A stretch of DNA of 64,000 bases from Hyphomonadaceae bacterium BL14. GTDB lineage: Bacteria > Pseudomonadota > Alphaproteobacteria > Caulobacterales > Maricaulaceae. Position numbers and translations under genes: made by a program. The first letter of the stretch is position 1; every line of letters starts with the position of its first letter. The DNA lies in NCBI GenBank assembly GCA_027627705.1, contig CP091242.1:1574081-1638080 (forward strand), written 5' to 3'. Of the stretch, positions 10,826 to 20,207 are shown piece by piece. Under the pieces are notes generated by a model. That model was not told where the DNA came from. It made no database searches and worked only from the letters and a program-made list of their open reading frames with translations.

Positions 10826-12946
10826 TCAGCCCGACGGCATGCGCACCCGCACACGCACCCGGGCGGACTGGCCCTGCGCGTCCACCGCCGTCAGCTCGTA
10901 AAACCCGGGACCGTCCGGCGTCCAGACCGGCGATCCGCCGGCGTCGCGCGGCACCGGCGCGCCGTCGGCATACCAGGCGAGCCCCCGATTGCCACGCCCG
11001 GACAGAACAAAACCCCGGCCCGGTTCATCGGCCCAGATTTCCGAGCGGTCGGGCGGGAACAGAATCTCCGGCGGCGCGTCCGCACGGGCAAACCGGTCCA
11101 GCGCAGAGGGGGCCGACTCCATCGGCGCATGGCGCGCCCGCGCCCGCGCTGCAAAGCCCGGATCGATGCGCGCCACCGAGTCGAACAGGTCAAACAGCAC
11201 CGGCAGCGCCGCCGCGCGTCCCGTCACGCCCGGGCGTGGCACGCCATCCGGGCGTCCGGTCCACACCACGATGGCATACCCTCCTGCCACCCCGGCCGCC
11301 CAGGCATCGCGATACCCGTAGGACGTGCCGGTCTTGTAGGCGATGGCAGGTGCCCCGCTGGCCAGCCGCGCGGGCATGCGCCCTGGCGGCGCGGGCGAGC
11401 CTTCCAATATGGTCAGCACCTGGCGCGCGCTGGAGGCCGAGACCAGGCGCACCGGAACCGGCGCGGGCGCGTCCAGCGCGTCTTGCGTCCACACCAGTGG
11501 CCGCGCGCGGCCCTCATCACCCAGCGCCGCGTAGACCAGCGCCAGATCGCGCGCGCTCAGACCCAGCCCGCCCAGCCCAACGGCCAGCCCCGCCGCGCCA
11601 CTATGGGCACCGGGCACATCGGGCGCGCCGCCCGCCTGCGCCAGCGAGGCAGTGAAGCGCGCCGCCCCCACCCGGTCGAGCAGGCGCACCGCCGGCACGT
11701 TCAGCGAATGCTGCAGCGCATCGGCCACTGTGACCTCGCCGCGGAAGCTGCGGTCGAAATTCTCAGGCTGGTAGCTTGCAAACCGTGCTGGCAAATCGGC
11801 GATACGGGTCGCGGGCGCCGCCGCGCCATCATCAAACGCCAGTGCGTAGATCAAAGGCTTCAGCGCCGATCCCGGCGAGCGGCGCCGGTTGGTCAAATCC
11901 ATCCAGCCCCCCGCCCGGTCCAGCCCCGCCGACCCGACCGCCGCGCGCACGGCGCGCGTTTCGATGTCCACGATCAGGGCCGAAGCCTGCACATCAGGCC
12001 CCGCCGCGGCCACCAGCGCCGCCATCAATCGCTCGGCCTCGCCCTGCAGGCGCGAATCCAGCGTCGAGCGCACTTCGCCAACGCCGCCAGCGCCCGCGCG
12101 CACCGTCTCGGCGGCGTGCCAGGCGCGGGCGGGAAAGGCATGGCGGCCCTCAGGCAAGGCCTCATCGGCCGCGTCCAGCGCGCGTGCCTGGCTGATCAGC
12201 TCCAGCCGCGCCATGCGCTGGAGCAAGCGTGCGCGCGCCGCCCGCGCCGCCTCGGGCCGCCGGTCCGGCCTGCGCGCTTCCGGCGCCTGAGGCAGGGCGA
12301 TGAGCAGCGCGATCTGGTCGGGGGTCAGCTGGTCGGGCTCACGGTCAAACCAGGCCCAGCTCGCCGCCCGCACGCCCTGCAGATTGCCGCCATACGGCGC
12401 CAGGGTCAGATACAGCTCCAGGATCTCGTCCTTGGTCAGCCGCATCTCCAGCTGCCAGGCCCGCAGCATCTCTATCAACTTGGCCCCGATGGTCCGGCGC
12501 GGGCGCGGCTCCAGAAGCCGGGCGGTCTGCATCGTGATGGTCGACCCGCCAGACCGGATGCGGCCCGAGGTGACGGCCTGACCCGTGGCACGCACCAGCG
12601 CCAGCAGGTCCACGCCGTGATGCTCCTCGAAGCGCCGGTCCTCCACTGCCAGCAGCGCCTCGATGAAGGCCGGGTCGATCCGGTCCAGGTCTGCGGCCAG
12701 GCGCCAGCGTCCCGCCTCAACCGGAAAGGCGCGCAGGGCGCGTCCGTCACGGTCGGCAACGACCAGAGAGACGGTGCGGCCCGCCTCGATGGGCGGCGGC
12801 AGGGCCAGATCGACGACCCGAAGGGTCACCAGCAGCGCCACAAGACCCGACAGGGCCGCTGCAAGTCCCCACAGAACCGCCGCATGTCTCCACAACGCTG
12901 CCTTATGTCCCCATTTTTCGGGGTAGAGACGGGGGATAGCCGCCAT
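10826..12946 (-). CDS. pbpC: Penicillin-binding protein 1C
   Basis: 706 residues. One transmembrane anchor (about 23-46) precedes a glycosyltransferase domain with the catalytic glutamate in AVEDRRFEEHHGVD (E102) and GGSTITMQ. The transpeptidase domain has S360-A-L-K363, S414-L-N416 and K538-T-G540, so all three active-site motifs are present. A C-terminal BiPBP_C domain ends the protein. The N-terminal segment before the anchor holds an imperfect W(G/R)HxAA repeat. The gene starts 5 bases after the stop of the alpha-2-macroglobulin gene, reproducing the pbpC-yfhM pairing known in E. coli. Confidence 0.95.
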   Translation of the reverse strand: MAAIPRLYPEKWGHKAALWRHAAVLWGLAAALSGLVALLVTLRVVDLALPPPIEAGRTVSLVVADRDGRALRAFPVEAGRWRLAADLDRIDPAFIEALLAVEDRRFEEHHGVDLLALVRATGQAVTSGRIRSGGSTITMQTARLLEPRPRRTIGAKLIEMLRAWQLEMRLTKDEILELYLTLAPYGGNLQGVRAASWAWFDREPDQLTPDQIALLIALPQAPEARRPDRRPEAARAARARLLQRMARLELISQARALDAADEALPEGRHAFPARAWHAAETVRAGAGGVGEVRSTLDSRLQGEAERLMAALVAAAGPDVQASALIVDIETRAVRAAVGSAGLDRAGGWMDLTNRRRSPGSALKPLIYALAFDDGAAAPATRIADLPARFASYQPENFDRSFRGEVTVADALQHSLNVPAVRLLDRVGAARFTASLAQAGGAPDVPGAHSGAAGLAVGLGGLGLSARDLALVYAALGDEGRARPLVWTQDALDAPAPVPVRLVSASSARQVLTILEGSPAPPGRMPARLASGAPAIAYKTGTSYGYRDAWAAGVAGGYAIVVWTGRPDGVPRPGVTGRAAALPVLFDLFDSVARIDPGFAARARARHAPMESAPSALDRFARADAPPEILFPPDRSEIWADEPGRGFVLSGRGNRGLAWYADGAPVPRDAGGSPVWTPDGPGFYELTAVDAQGQSARVRVRVRMPSG

Positions 12947-12951
12947 CGCTG

Positions 12952-15900
12952 TCAGGGCCGGATAGCCAGCCGGCCCGACCCTGTCCGCGCGGTCACGTCA
13001 GGCCGGTACATGTCTTCGGCCACCGCGCCGGGCAGGGCGAACTCGCCCGCCGTCACAGGCCGCACCACATAGGCGAAGCGCTCTGTACGCCCGCTGCGCG
13101 ATTCGATCGCCGCGACGAACCGGTCGTCGCGCGCCTCGGCCACTTGCGGATAGCTCAGCTCGCCCAGGAAGGCGTAAGGCCCGTCCGGAGCCCCGTCCCC
13201 GGCGGTCAGAACGCCTTCAATTTCAAAGCCTGCAGGCAGAAGATCAGCGATGACATAGCTGGCCATCGCCTGGCGTTCCGGGGTCAATTCGAGGCTGATA
13301 ACCAGCCGGTCGCCTTGCACAACAGAGGCCGGATCAACTGTCTCGCCGCGCGTGTTCAGGATCGTCTTTTCGAGGCGCAGCATGGACGCCGACGCGGCTG
13401 GGGCTTCGGCCGGCGCGCCGCGCGCCAGCATCGTGACGAAAACCGGTTGAGTGCCGGTATTGGTGAAAGCGCCCGCCTGCGCCAGCGTGTCAGCGTCAAA
13501 CCGCACCGCCGCGGGATCGTCGGCCGCACCGTCATAACTGATTGAAGCAGCTTCACTATCCCCCGCCAACGCATGTGCGGCCAGGATCAGGAATACCTTC
13601 TCCTGCGTGGTCAGGCGCGACGGTTCGGGCAGGTCGCGTGACAACCTGCCTGCCAGCTGCTCGACGATACCGGTTTGACCCGCTTCCGCCGCCAGCGCCA
13701 GCACCGCCGCCGTGTCGCGGCGCACTGACTGATACCAGTCACCCTCATTGCGATAGCCCAGCGCCTCCACCGCCGCCCCGAACGCGCTGGCCGCGCGCGG
13801 CCGGTCGCCCATGGCGGCCAGGCCTGCCCCGATATGGGCACGTGCCAGCGGGCTCTCGATCTGGCGGATGCGCTCGTCATGCATGTAGCGCAGGCGCGAG
13901 CGGTCCGCCTGACCGTTGCGCGCCAGCACATACAGGGCATACGCCGCGCTGCGGTCTTCCAGGCGCTGGCGCGTATCCCGCGTCCAGCGGGCCTCAGGAA
14001 CGCTCGTGTTATAGCCGTAGGCGCGCCACAGCTCGCCCCGGGCTATGGGCTGCAGCTGGCTCAATGCCCGGTCCAGCGCCGCACGCGGCACAGGATAGCC
14101 CTGTTGCTCCGCGCGGCTAAGGAAATCAGTGGCATAGGCGCCCAGCCAGGGCGAGGCCTGGCCGTCGCCCACACGCCACAGGCCGAACGCACCGTCACCG
14201 CTCTGGCGCGACAGGACTTGCTCAATCGTCCGGCGCACATCCGCGGCCGCACCGCCGCGCATCTCCTCATCCGACAACCCGGCCAGCTGCCGGGCATAGA
14301 GCAGCGGCATGGCCCGGCTCAGACTCTGCTCGGTACAGGCATAGGGGTAGGCTGCCAGATCGCGATAGAGCGGCCCCATATCAATCGGGAAAGCCGAGGC
14401 GCTCACCAGCAAGGAGCCTGTCCCGTCTACATATCCGGCCAGCGCTGCGGCGGGCGGTGTCCAGCTTTCGCCCGGGCGCAGCGTGCGCCGCTCGACACGG
14501 GATTCCGGCAGCCAGGCCGAGCGAACCTCGATGGGATAGCTGCGCTCGGTCGCGAAGTTTTGCGGCCCCGTCACGGCGAGAACCAGCTCGCCTATCCCCG
14601 CCGTATCAGCGGTCAGGCGGACGCGCCTATCCTCGCGCTGTCCCGGCTCCAGGGTCATTTCCACCGCCTCCGATGGCCCGGAAAGCGGACCGGTCGCGCT
14701 GATCTGCGCTGAGAAGGCGCCGGCGGGCAGGTCAATGTTATCAACGGTCACCGTGGCCTGCGCCGTGTCGCCCGGTGACATGAAGCGCGGCAGGATCAGC
14801 TCGGCCGGGGCATCCTCACGCACCGTCACCGGACGCGAGGCGGAACCCAGCCCGCCTTCAGACCACGCCACCGCCATCAGGCGCAATTCACCATTGAATT
14901 GAGGCACATCCAGAGAAATCGATGCCCGCCCGGACCGGTCCAGCTGAACCGGGCCGGAGAACAGCGCGACCGTGCGGGTGGGCACCACGGAGAGGCCCGC
15001 CGCCCCTATCTGGTCGCCGCCAGACCGCACGGGTGCGGCGGCACCCTGATTGGGGTCCAGCACCCGGCCATAATCGTCCAGCAAATCCACGCCCAGTTGC
15101 GTCTGTCCGAAGAACCAGTCCTCGGGACTGGGCGAGCGGAAATTGGTCAGGAGCAAAATCCCCTCATCCACCGCCGCCACCGTCACCCACGCCCGCTCTG
15201 CGCGCGGGCCGCCTTCGGCGCGAATGTTAACCACAAGCGGCTGCTCGGGAATTGCCCGTTCCGGCGCATCCAGCGTCAGATCGAACGTCCGCCCGTCCAC
15301 GTTCACAGGCACCCAGGCCACGCCGACTGCGCGGCGCGGGCGGGGCTGATCCACGGCGTCGCGCGGGGTATAGACGCTGACCATCACATAGGCACCGGAA
15401 CCCCAGTCTGCGGTGACCGGCAGGGTGATTTGTGCGCCTTCCTCGCTCACCTCGATCTGGCGCGAGGTCAGGATCCGGTCATTGGCGACCACCACTTCAG
15501 CGAGGCCCGCATAGGGTGCACGCACGGTGATGACGGCATTGGAGCCCGCCTCCGGTGCCGTGTCCGGACCAGCCACACGCACCGTGTCCGGCGCTTCCTC
15601 GCCGGCCTGGGCGCGGCCGCCATACCCCACCCAGAAGCCGGTGGAGGCAATGTCGCGCTCCCCGTCAGAGACGATCAGCGTGTAATCGCCCCACGCCAGC
15701 GACCCCGTGGATATCTCCGCCGCATCCGCCCCGCCCAGGCGCGTCTGTCCGCTCTCAACCGGCACGACACGCTCCGACCGGCGCCAGCGCCACTCGCCGC
15801 CATCGGTGCGGTACCAGTCGTAATTATAATCCCGGCGCACCAGGCGCCACTGCATGTCCGCCGCCACGGGCGCGCCGTCCGCATCCACGGCGATGAGCGA

Positions 15901-17820
15901 GAAACGCGCCGGCGCGTTGCGCTCGGCGGCACCGTCAAATTCAGAGCGAAGCGCGGCATAGCGCGCCTGGGGCCGGTAGGGGATGCGCACATCATCGGCG
16001 ACCGCGCGCCCGCCCGGCTCCTGGACCCGGATCACCGCGCGCAGGCGCAGCGGCAGGGATGACTCCTCGCCGCGCCCGCCAGCAGACACCGGCACGCGCG
16101 CCTCGCCGCGCCCGTCCGCAGCGGTGCGCGGCAGGTCCTCGAGGCTCTCGGAGAATTGCTCGTCGTGCAGGCCGAAGCGGTATCCGGTCCAGCCGGGAAA
16201 AGGATTGGGATCTGGCTCGACCCGCGCCGAACCTTCAACAACAAGGCCTGCACCCGGCGCGCCGTAGAGGAAGCGCACACGGGCATCGACCATGCGGGTC
16301 TCGCCTGCCCGCATGGGGGTGCCGGTATCGGCGTTCAACGTCAACTCGACGCGTTGCGGGACGAAGTCTTCCACCGCAAACCGGGTCGAGCCGGCTTCAC
16401 CGGCACCGTCCAGCTCCAGCGCCAGGCGCCACTGGCCCCGCGCCGCGCTGCGCGGCAGCTCAAATCCGTGCGACAGCCCGCCCGCATTCGGCGCGGTCCC
16501 GAACCGGTGGCGGGTCAGCTCCAGCCCGTTGGGCTGATACACAACAAGCGATCCGGCCCGCCCGGTCAGAGCGAGTCCGGCGAGATCCCGGAGCAACGCG
16601 CTGGCCTGCACCGTCTCGCCGGGACGGTAGACGCCCCGGTCGAGATAGACAAAGGCATCGCCCTGGCCGGGCCGGTCCCGGCCCGCGACGGGTTGATTGG
16701 ACAGATCGACGGGATTGCGGTTGAGGTCCAGCAGCGCGAAATCGCCATCCGGCCCGTAAGCGGCCAGAAGGCGCGGGGTATTTCCATCCGTCCCGTTCAT
16801 CAAAGCCGCGCTGAAGCGCGCCTTGCCATCCGCCCCTGTGGTGCGGTTGGCCAGCACCTCATTGGACCGCGCGACCAGACGCACCTCGGCACCTTCAGCC
16901 GGGCGAGCGGTCTGCAGCGAGCGCACCGTAACTTCCATGCCGTCGCCGCTGCGCCAGGCTGTAAAGGCCAGATCGGTAACGATAATCCAGCGGCGCGCAC
17001 GCGCCTGATCACCGCGATCCGCATCGCGCTCTATGGCGTCCGCATCGTCGACTTCGATATAATAAGCGCCCGGTTGCAGCTGGCCGATCGCCTCTGCGAT
17101 GGGGAATACGGTGATAACAGATGCATTGGCGTCGCCGGGCGTATCCATCTCGCCGCGCCAGACCTCAACACCCGCATCGCCCGGCGTTTCCTCACCATAA
17201 GCCCAGTTCCATTCGCCGCTCGCCGCATCGAACCCGGAGGTGATCTCACGGAAAGCCAGCGCGCGGTCGGTGACCCGGTGCACGATCACGCGCACGCGCG
17301 GCACGTTGACGGTCTGGATGGCCAGCCCGTCGGCATCAATGCGCGGCAGGACGACGCCCGAGCCGGCAAAGCCGATAAAGGCAGGCCGGTCATCAAAGGT
17401 GAGCACAGCCTGCTCGTCGGCAGCCAGGCTGGTGCCCTCGGCAGACGGCAGGCCCTGGCGCAGCGTGACGGTGCGGGTTTGCCCGAACTGCAGGCCGCCC
17501 AGGCAAAGCCGCTGGCCGCTCACAGCGAGCGAGACCGGCTCGTCAATCTCGACATAGCCGGAGTAATCCAGTTGCGGGTCGAGCGGCGCGGAGAACGTCA
17601 GGCATAATTCCGGCGACGCGGACTCGGTGTTGATCGCATAGCGCAGGTATTCGAACTGGTCAGAAGCCGTCTCGGCGGCGCGTGGAGCGTCGGCTGCGCG
17701 CAGGGTCAGCTGGGGACCCTGAGCCGCTGGCGCATCCGGCCTGTCCACCGGGTCGCAGGCGGCCAACGCCGCGCCCAGAACGAGCAAAACCCCGAAGCGT
17801 AGCCAATTGCGCGCGATCAT
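12952..17820 (-). CDS. Bacterial alpha-2-macroglobulin family lipoprotein (YfhM/ECAM-like)
   Basis: 1622 residues from ATG 17820, which opens a lipoprotein signal with lipobox ALAAC; 96 upstream in-frame codons have no signal and are rejected. The order is typical: MG domains, the A2M_N region, then a thioester segment YACTEQSLSRAMPLL with C1162 and Q1165 forming the CxEQ bond, and an alpha/alpha thioester domain. Bacterial A2Ms trap attacking proteases in the periplasm and are thought to work with PBP1C, which repairs the wall. The intact thioester marks this as the ECAM-type form. Co-transcribed with pbpC. Confidence 0.94.
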   Translation of the reverse strand: MIARNWLRFGVLLVLGAALAACDPVDRPDAPAAQGPQLTLRAADAPRAAETASDQFEYLRYAINTESASPELCLTFSAPLDPQLDYSGYVEIDEPVSLAVSGQRLCLGGLQFGQTRTVTLRQGLPSAEGTSLAADEQAVLTFDDRPAFIGFAGSGVVLPRIDADGLAIQTVNVPRVRVIVHRVTDRALAFREITSGFDAASGEWNWAYGEETPGDAGVEVWRGEMDTPGDANASVITVFPIAEAIGQLQPGAYYIEVDDADAIERDADRGDQARARRWIIVTDLAFTAWRSGDGMEVTVRSLQTARPAEGAEVRLVARSNEVLANRTTGADGKARFSAALMNGTDGNTPRLLAAYGPDGDFALLDLNRNPVDLSNQPVAGRDRPGQGDAFVYLDRGVYRPGETVQASALLRDLAGLALTGRAGSLVVYQPNGLELTRHRFGTAPNAGGLSHGFELPRSAARGQWRLALELDGAGEAGSTRFAVEDFVPQRVELTLNADTGTPMRAGETRMVDARVRFLYGAPGAGLVVEGSARVEPDPNPFPGWTGYRFGLHDEQFSESLEDLPRTAADGRGEARVPVSAGGRGEESSLPLRLRAVIRVQEPGGRAVADDVRIPYRPQARYAALRSEFDGAAERNAPARFSLIAVDADGAPVAADMQWRLVRRDYNYDWYRTDGGEWRWRRSERVVPVESGQTRLGGADAAEISTGSLAWGDYTLIVSDGERDIASTGFWVGYGGRAQAGEEAPDTVRVAGPDTAPEAGSNAVITVRAPYAGLAEVVVANDRILTSRQIEVSEEGAQITLPVTADWGSGAYVMVSVYTPRDAVDQPRPRRAVGVAWVPVNVDGRTFDLTLDAPERAIPEQPLVVNIRAEGGPRAERAWVTVAAVDEGILLLTNFRSPSPEDWFFGQTQLGVDLLDDYGRVLDPNQGAAAPVRSGGDQIGAAGLSVVPTRTVALFSGPVQLDRSGRASISLDVPQFNGELRLMAVAWSEGGLGSASRPVTVREDAPAELILPRFMSPGDTAQATVTVDNIDLPAGAFSAQISATGPLSGPSEAVEMTLEPGQREDRRVRLTADTAGIGELVLAVTGPQNFATERSYPIEVRSAWLPESRVERRTLRPGESWTPPAAALAGYVDGTGSLLVSASAFPIDMGPLYRDLAAYPYACTEQSLSRAMPLLYARQLAGLSDEEMRGGAAADVRRTIEQVLSRQSGDGAFGLWRVGDGQASPWLGAYATDFLSRAEQQGYPVPRAALDRALSQLQPIARGELWRAYGYNTSVPEARWTRDTRQRLEDRSAAYALYVLARNGQADRSRLRYMHDERIRQIESPLARAHIGAGLAAMGDRPRAASAFGAAVEALGYRNEGDWYQSVRRDTAAVLALAAEAGQTGIVEQLAGRLSRDLPEPSRLTTQEKVFLILAAHALAGDSEAASISYDGAADDPAAVRFDADTLAQAGAFTNTGTQPVFVTMLARGAPAEAPAASASMLRLEKTILNTRGETVDPASVVQGDRLVISLELTPERQAMASYVIADLLPAGFEIEGVLTAGDGAPDGPYAFLGELSYPQVAEARDDRFVAAIESRSGRTERFAYVVRPVTAGEFALPGAVAEDMYRPDVTARTGSGRLAIRP

Positions 17821-17894
17821 TCCGGCGTCCCCTTGAATTTGCAGTCCCTTAACCAATTCTCGCAGGTTTGGCGGCGGAGTCGAGGGGCGTACGC

Positions 17895-18920
17895 CTAGCG
17901 CGCGCGGCCTGTGCCCGCGAGAAAGGCAAGCGCGGCGTCCGGCTCCCGTGCTTTGAGCATGCCGGTGAGCCAGGCCGCAGCCGGACCAGCCCCATCGCGC
18001 AGGTGCCGGGCCAGCGACAAGGCTGGCGCCCGCGCCGCCGAGCCCGGATCGGGCGGCGGCACCATCAACGCACCGTCTGACACGGCCTGCGCGCTCGCCT
18101 GCGCCCATTGGCTGAGGCGCAGCGCCTCCATGCCGACCACAAAGCGCAAGCCGCCAGCCCGGGGCGGCGCGGCGATCAACGCCCCTGCGTTCAGCCGGCG
18201 CGCAGGTGGAGGCAGCAAGGGCAAGACTGTGCGGCGCGCAGTTCGGGCCGCCGGAGATGGCAGCGCGCTGTCCAGCAGGCTGGCCAGACAGGCGCCGTCA
18301 TCGCCCGGCGGTGCATAGCGCACCGCCTCGATCAGCTGGACGCCGCCCCCCAGCGCGTGGCGCTGGATCAGGTTCAGCCCGCCGGACTGGACGACCGGGG
18401 CGCTGAGTTCGAAATGCGCCGGGATGTCCGCCCCCTCGATCCGCGCCGACAGCACGATCTGCGTCCAGTGCTGCGCCCCTACGGCATGGTTCGGTCCGGC
18501 GCGCGTATCCACCACCTGCCGGGCCCGGATGGGGCCCAGACCGCACTCGACCAGCGCACCGCGGCCCGACACCGAAGCCCCGTCGATCCGCACGCCGGCT
18601 TCAAGGCGCGAGCGGACTGACTCCGACACCGCTTCAACGGCAGCCGCCTGAACGTCCGCTGCCGGGACCGTCCAGAGGGTGCCGGATTCGAGGCGCCCCG
18701 CCCGGCCCGCAAGGCTGACATCACGCGTCTCGTGGCGCGCGAAACGCGCCAGCGCATGACCGGGGGCGGCGGGGAAAACCCACAGGCGTGTATCAGGCCT
18801 CAGGGCGCGCGGCTCCAATACGGTGACCGACAGATTGCGGCCCGGCCCGGTCAGCGCCCGCGCCAGAGCCAGACCCGCCATGCCAGCGCCCAGAATGACC
18901 ACGTCCACGTCCGTTTTCAT
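17895..18920 (-). CDS. FAD-dependent oxidoreductase, lycopene-cyclase-like
   Basis: 341 residues from ATG 18920, where the Rossmann signature DVVILGAGMAGLALA begins; the open frame extends 55 codons upstream but that part resembles no domain. After the first FAD motif come LEPRALRPDTRLWVF, comparable to the DRTWCFW segment of lycopene beta-cyclases (PF05834), and EAVRYAPPG. Lycopene cyclases close the ring ends of lycopene in carotenoid synthesis, but no other carotenoid gene is near, so the product may be another flavoprotein of this superfamily. A TTGACG-N17-GCTCAT promoter is placed so that the transcript would start almost at the ATG. Confidence 0.6.
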   Translation of the reverse strand: MKTDVDVVILGAGMAGLALARALTGPGRNLSVTVLEPRALRPDTRLWVFPAAPGHALARFARHETRDVSLAGRAGRLESGTLWTVPAADVQAAAVEAVSESVRSRLEAGVRIDGASVSGRGALVECGLGPIRARQVVDTRAGPNHAVGAQHWTQIVLSARIEGADIPAHFELSAPVVQSGGLNLIQRHALGGGVQLIEAVRYAPPGDDGACLASLLDSALPSPAARTARRTVLPLLPPPARRLNAGALIAAPPRAGGLRFVVGMEALRLSQWAQASAQAVSDGALMVPPPDPGSAARAPALSLARHLRDGAGPAAAWLTGMLKAREPDAALAFLAGTGRAR

Positions 18921-18927
18921 GACAGGA

Positions 18928-18956
18928 ATGAGCCGCTTGAAGGTGCAGTTCGTCAA
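18928..18956 (-). promoter_or_regulatory. Sigma-70-like promoter giving a possibly leaderless transcript
   Basis: On the minus strand, TTGACG (18956-18951), a 17-base spacer and GCTCAT (18933-18928). This matches the alphaproteobacterial TTGACG/GCTANA-type consensus well. The predicted start of transcription falls within a few bases of the ATG at 18920. Confidence 0.45.
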
Positions 18957-19059
18957 GGTCTGTGACGGCCCTGGATCAGCAAAGACGGTGCGATCTGAAT
19001 GTGATAATGAGACAGGCTGGCGATTGCACATTGGCCGCCTGCGCACCCCAGCAATTGGT

Positions 19060-20088
19060 ATGCGAATTGGTCTGATTATTTTCATCTTCGTTGGCGCTTG
19101 CGCCGAGCGGTCTGACCAACGGCAAGGGCGGCTTGATCGCGCCGCTGATCTGATCGAGGCCTGCGATCAGGCCGGTAGCCCCGCTATCTTCACCCAGTTC
19201 GGCGAGGTCGCTGGACAAACAGAGTCCGGCATTTCCGCCCGCATCTGGCTGATAGATGATCAGACCGCTTGCTATGATGGCCCGGTGACCGAGGACGCGT
19301 CAGCCTGGTTTCAGACTCGCGAAACCCCGCTCACCACCCTTGTAGTTCGAAGCGGTGGCGGCAACGGGCAGGCGGGTGTTGTCATTGGCGAAGCATTGGC
19401 GCGTTGGGAGACCGGCATCGTCGTGCGGGATTACTGCCTGTCGGCCTGCGCCAGTTCGATATTTCTCGGCGCGGTCCAACGCACGGTCCCCGAGCCCGGC
19501 ATTGTTGGCTGGCATCACGGATTGCCCTGGACGCGGTACGAAGCCCTTTGGACCGGCCCGGCGGCTATGGATGAAAACCTTCGCGCGATTTCAGGTTTCG
19601 CGATCCGGCGCTTCCACCGGTCTGGGCGAAATGATGTGCCGCACAGGGTCTGGCTAAGCCTGCCCGATCCTGTGCGCGAACAATTGGAGGCGCACCCCTA
19701 TTGGCGCCTCCGCATTGAGCGCCTTTACAATCATGCAGGCGTTCTGACCGAATTCCGTTCCGCGTATGTTGTGGCGTGGGGCCGCGCACCCGATCACGTG
19801 GCCGAGGCCCTGCCTGCGCTGAGCCAGGGTGTGCCCATGTTCTGGACACCGGATGAAGAGACGCTGCGCTATTGGGGTTTTTCCGACACGATCATGTGGG
19901 ACGCCACGCCGGAAGCCGTGCTGGAACTCGGACTGCAGTCATCCCCGCGTACGGTGAATGTGCGCGCGCCGGTCAGACGGGGTGACTTTCCAATCTACCC
20001 GGACCCAGCCTGGCCAGATGATTCAGATGATTGGCCGGTCTACGGCGAAGGACGCCAAAGTGGTCAGAGCCATCCGGCGCCCGGCTGA
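19060..20088 (+). CDS. Lipoprotein with ClpP/crotonase-like fold (COG3904-like)
   Basis: 342 residues from ATG 19060, chosen because it opens a lipoprotein signal with lipobox VGAC (C14); the open frame upstream encodes no signal. The segments LVVRSGGGNGQAGVVIGEAL and VVRDYCLSACASSIFLGA, followed by IVGWHHG, correspond to the SpGG, CxSAC and histidine segments of COG3904 predicted periplasmic proteins, which share the ClpP serine-protease fold. Whether it is an active protease is not known. The C-terminal 150 residues show no domain I recognise. Divergent from the flavoprotein gene. Confidence 0.65.
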   Translation: MRIGLIIFIFVGACAERSDQRQGRLDRAADLIEACDQAGSPAIFTQFGEVAGQTESGISARIWLIDDQTACYDGPVTEDASAWFQTRETPLTTLVVRSGGGNGQAGVVIGEALARWETGIVVRDYCLSACASSIFLGAVQRTVPEPGIVGWHHGLPWTRYEALWTGPAAMDENLRAISGFAIRRFHRSGRNDVPHRVWLSLPDPVREQLEAHPYWRLRIERLYNHAGVLTEFRSAYVVAWGRAPDHVAEALPALSQGVPMFWTPDEETLRYWGFSDTIMWDATPEAVLELGLQSSPRTVNVRAPVRRGDFPIYPDPAWPDDSDDWPVYGEGRQSGQSHPAPG

Positions 20089-20166
20089 CGCACCTGCCCG
20101 GAAACGCCCCTAATCATCCCGTCGCGCGACCCGGGCCGTCTTGCGGCGCGCGAACATTTGGCTAGT

Positions 20167-20178
20167 TTGTCCGGACAT
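20167..20178. promoter_or_regulatory. TGTCCGGACA palindrome upstream of the exported 205-residue protein
   Basis: Perfect 10-bp palindrome TGTCCGGACA (20168-20177), 30 bases before the ATG at 20208. The same core on the minus strand, GTCCGRACAAAY, recurs before gltD (34772-34781) and before the CoA-transferase gene (62337-62350), so it may be an operator for a common regulator. Confidence 0.4.
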
Positions 20179-20207
20179 CACGCTCCGCGTCCTGAGGGGA
20201 GATCGCC

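Noticed and set aside
17821-18108. Upstream 96 codons of the alpha-2-macroglobulin frame
   Set aside because: They overlap the flavoprotein gene in the antisense sense of GC-rich coding DNA and precede a clear lipoprotein signal at ATG 17820.
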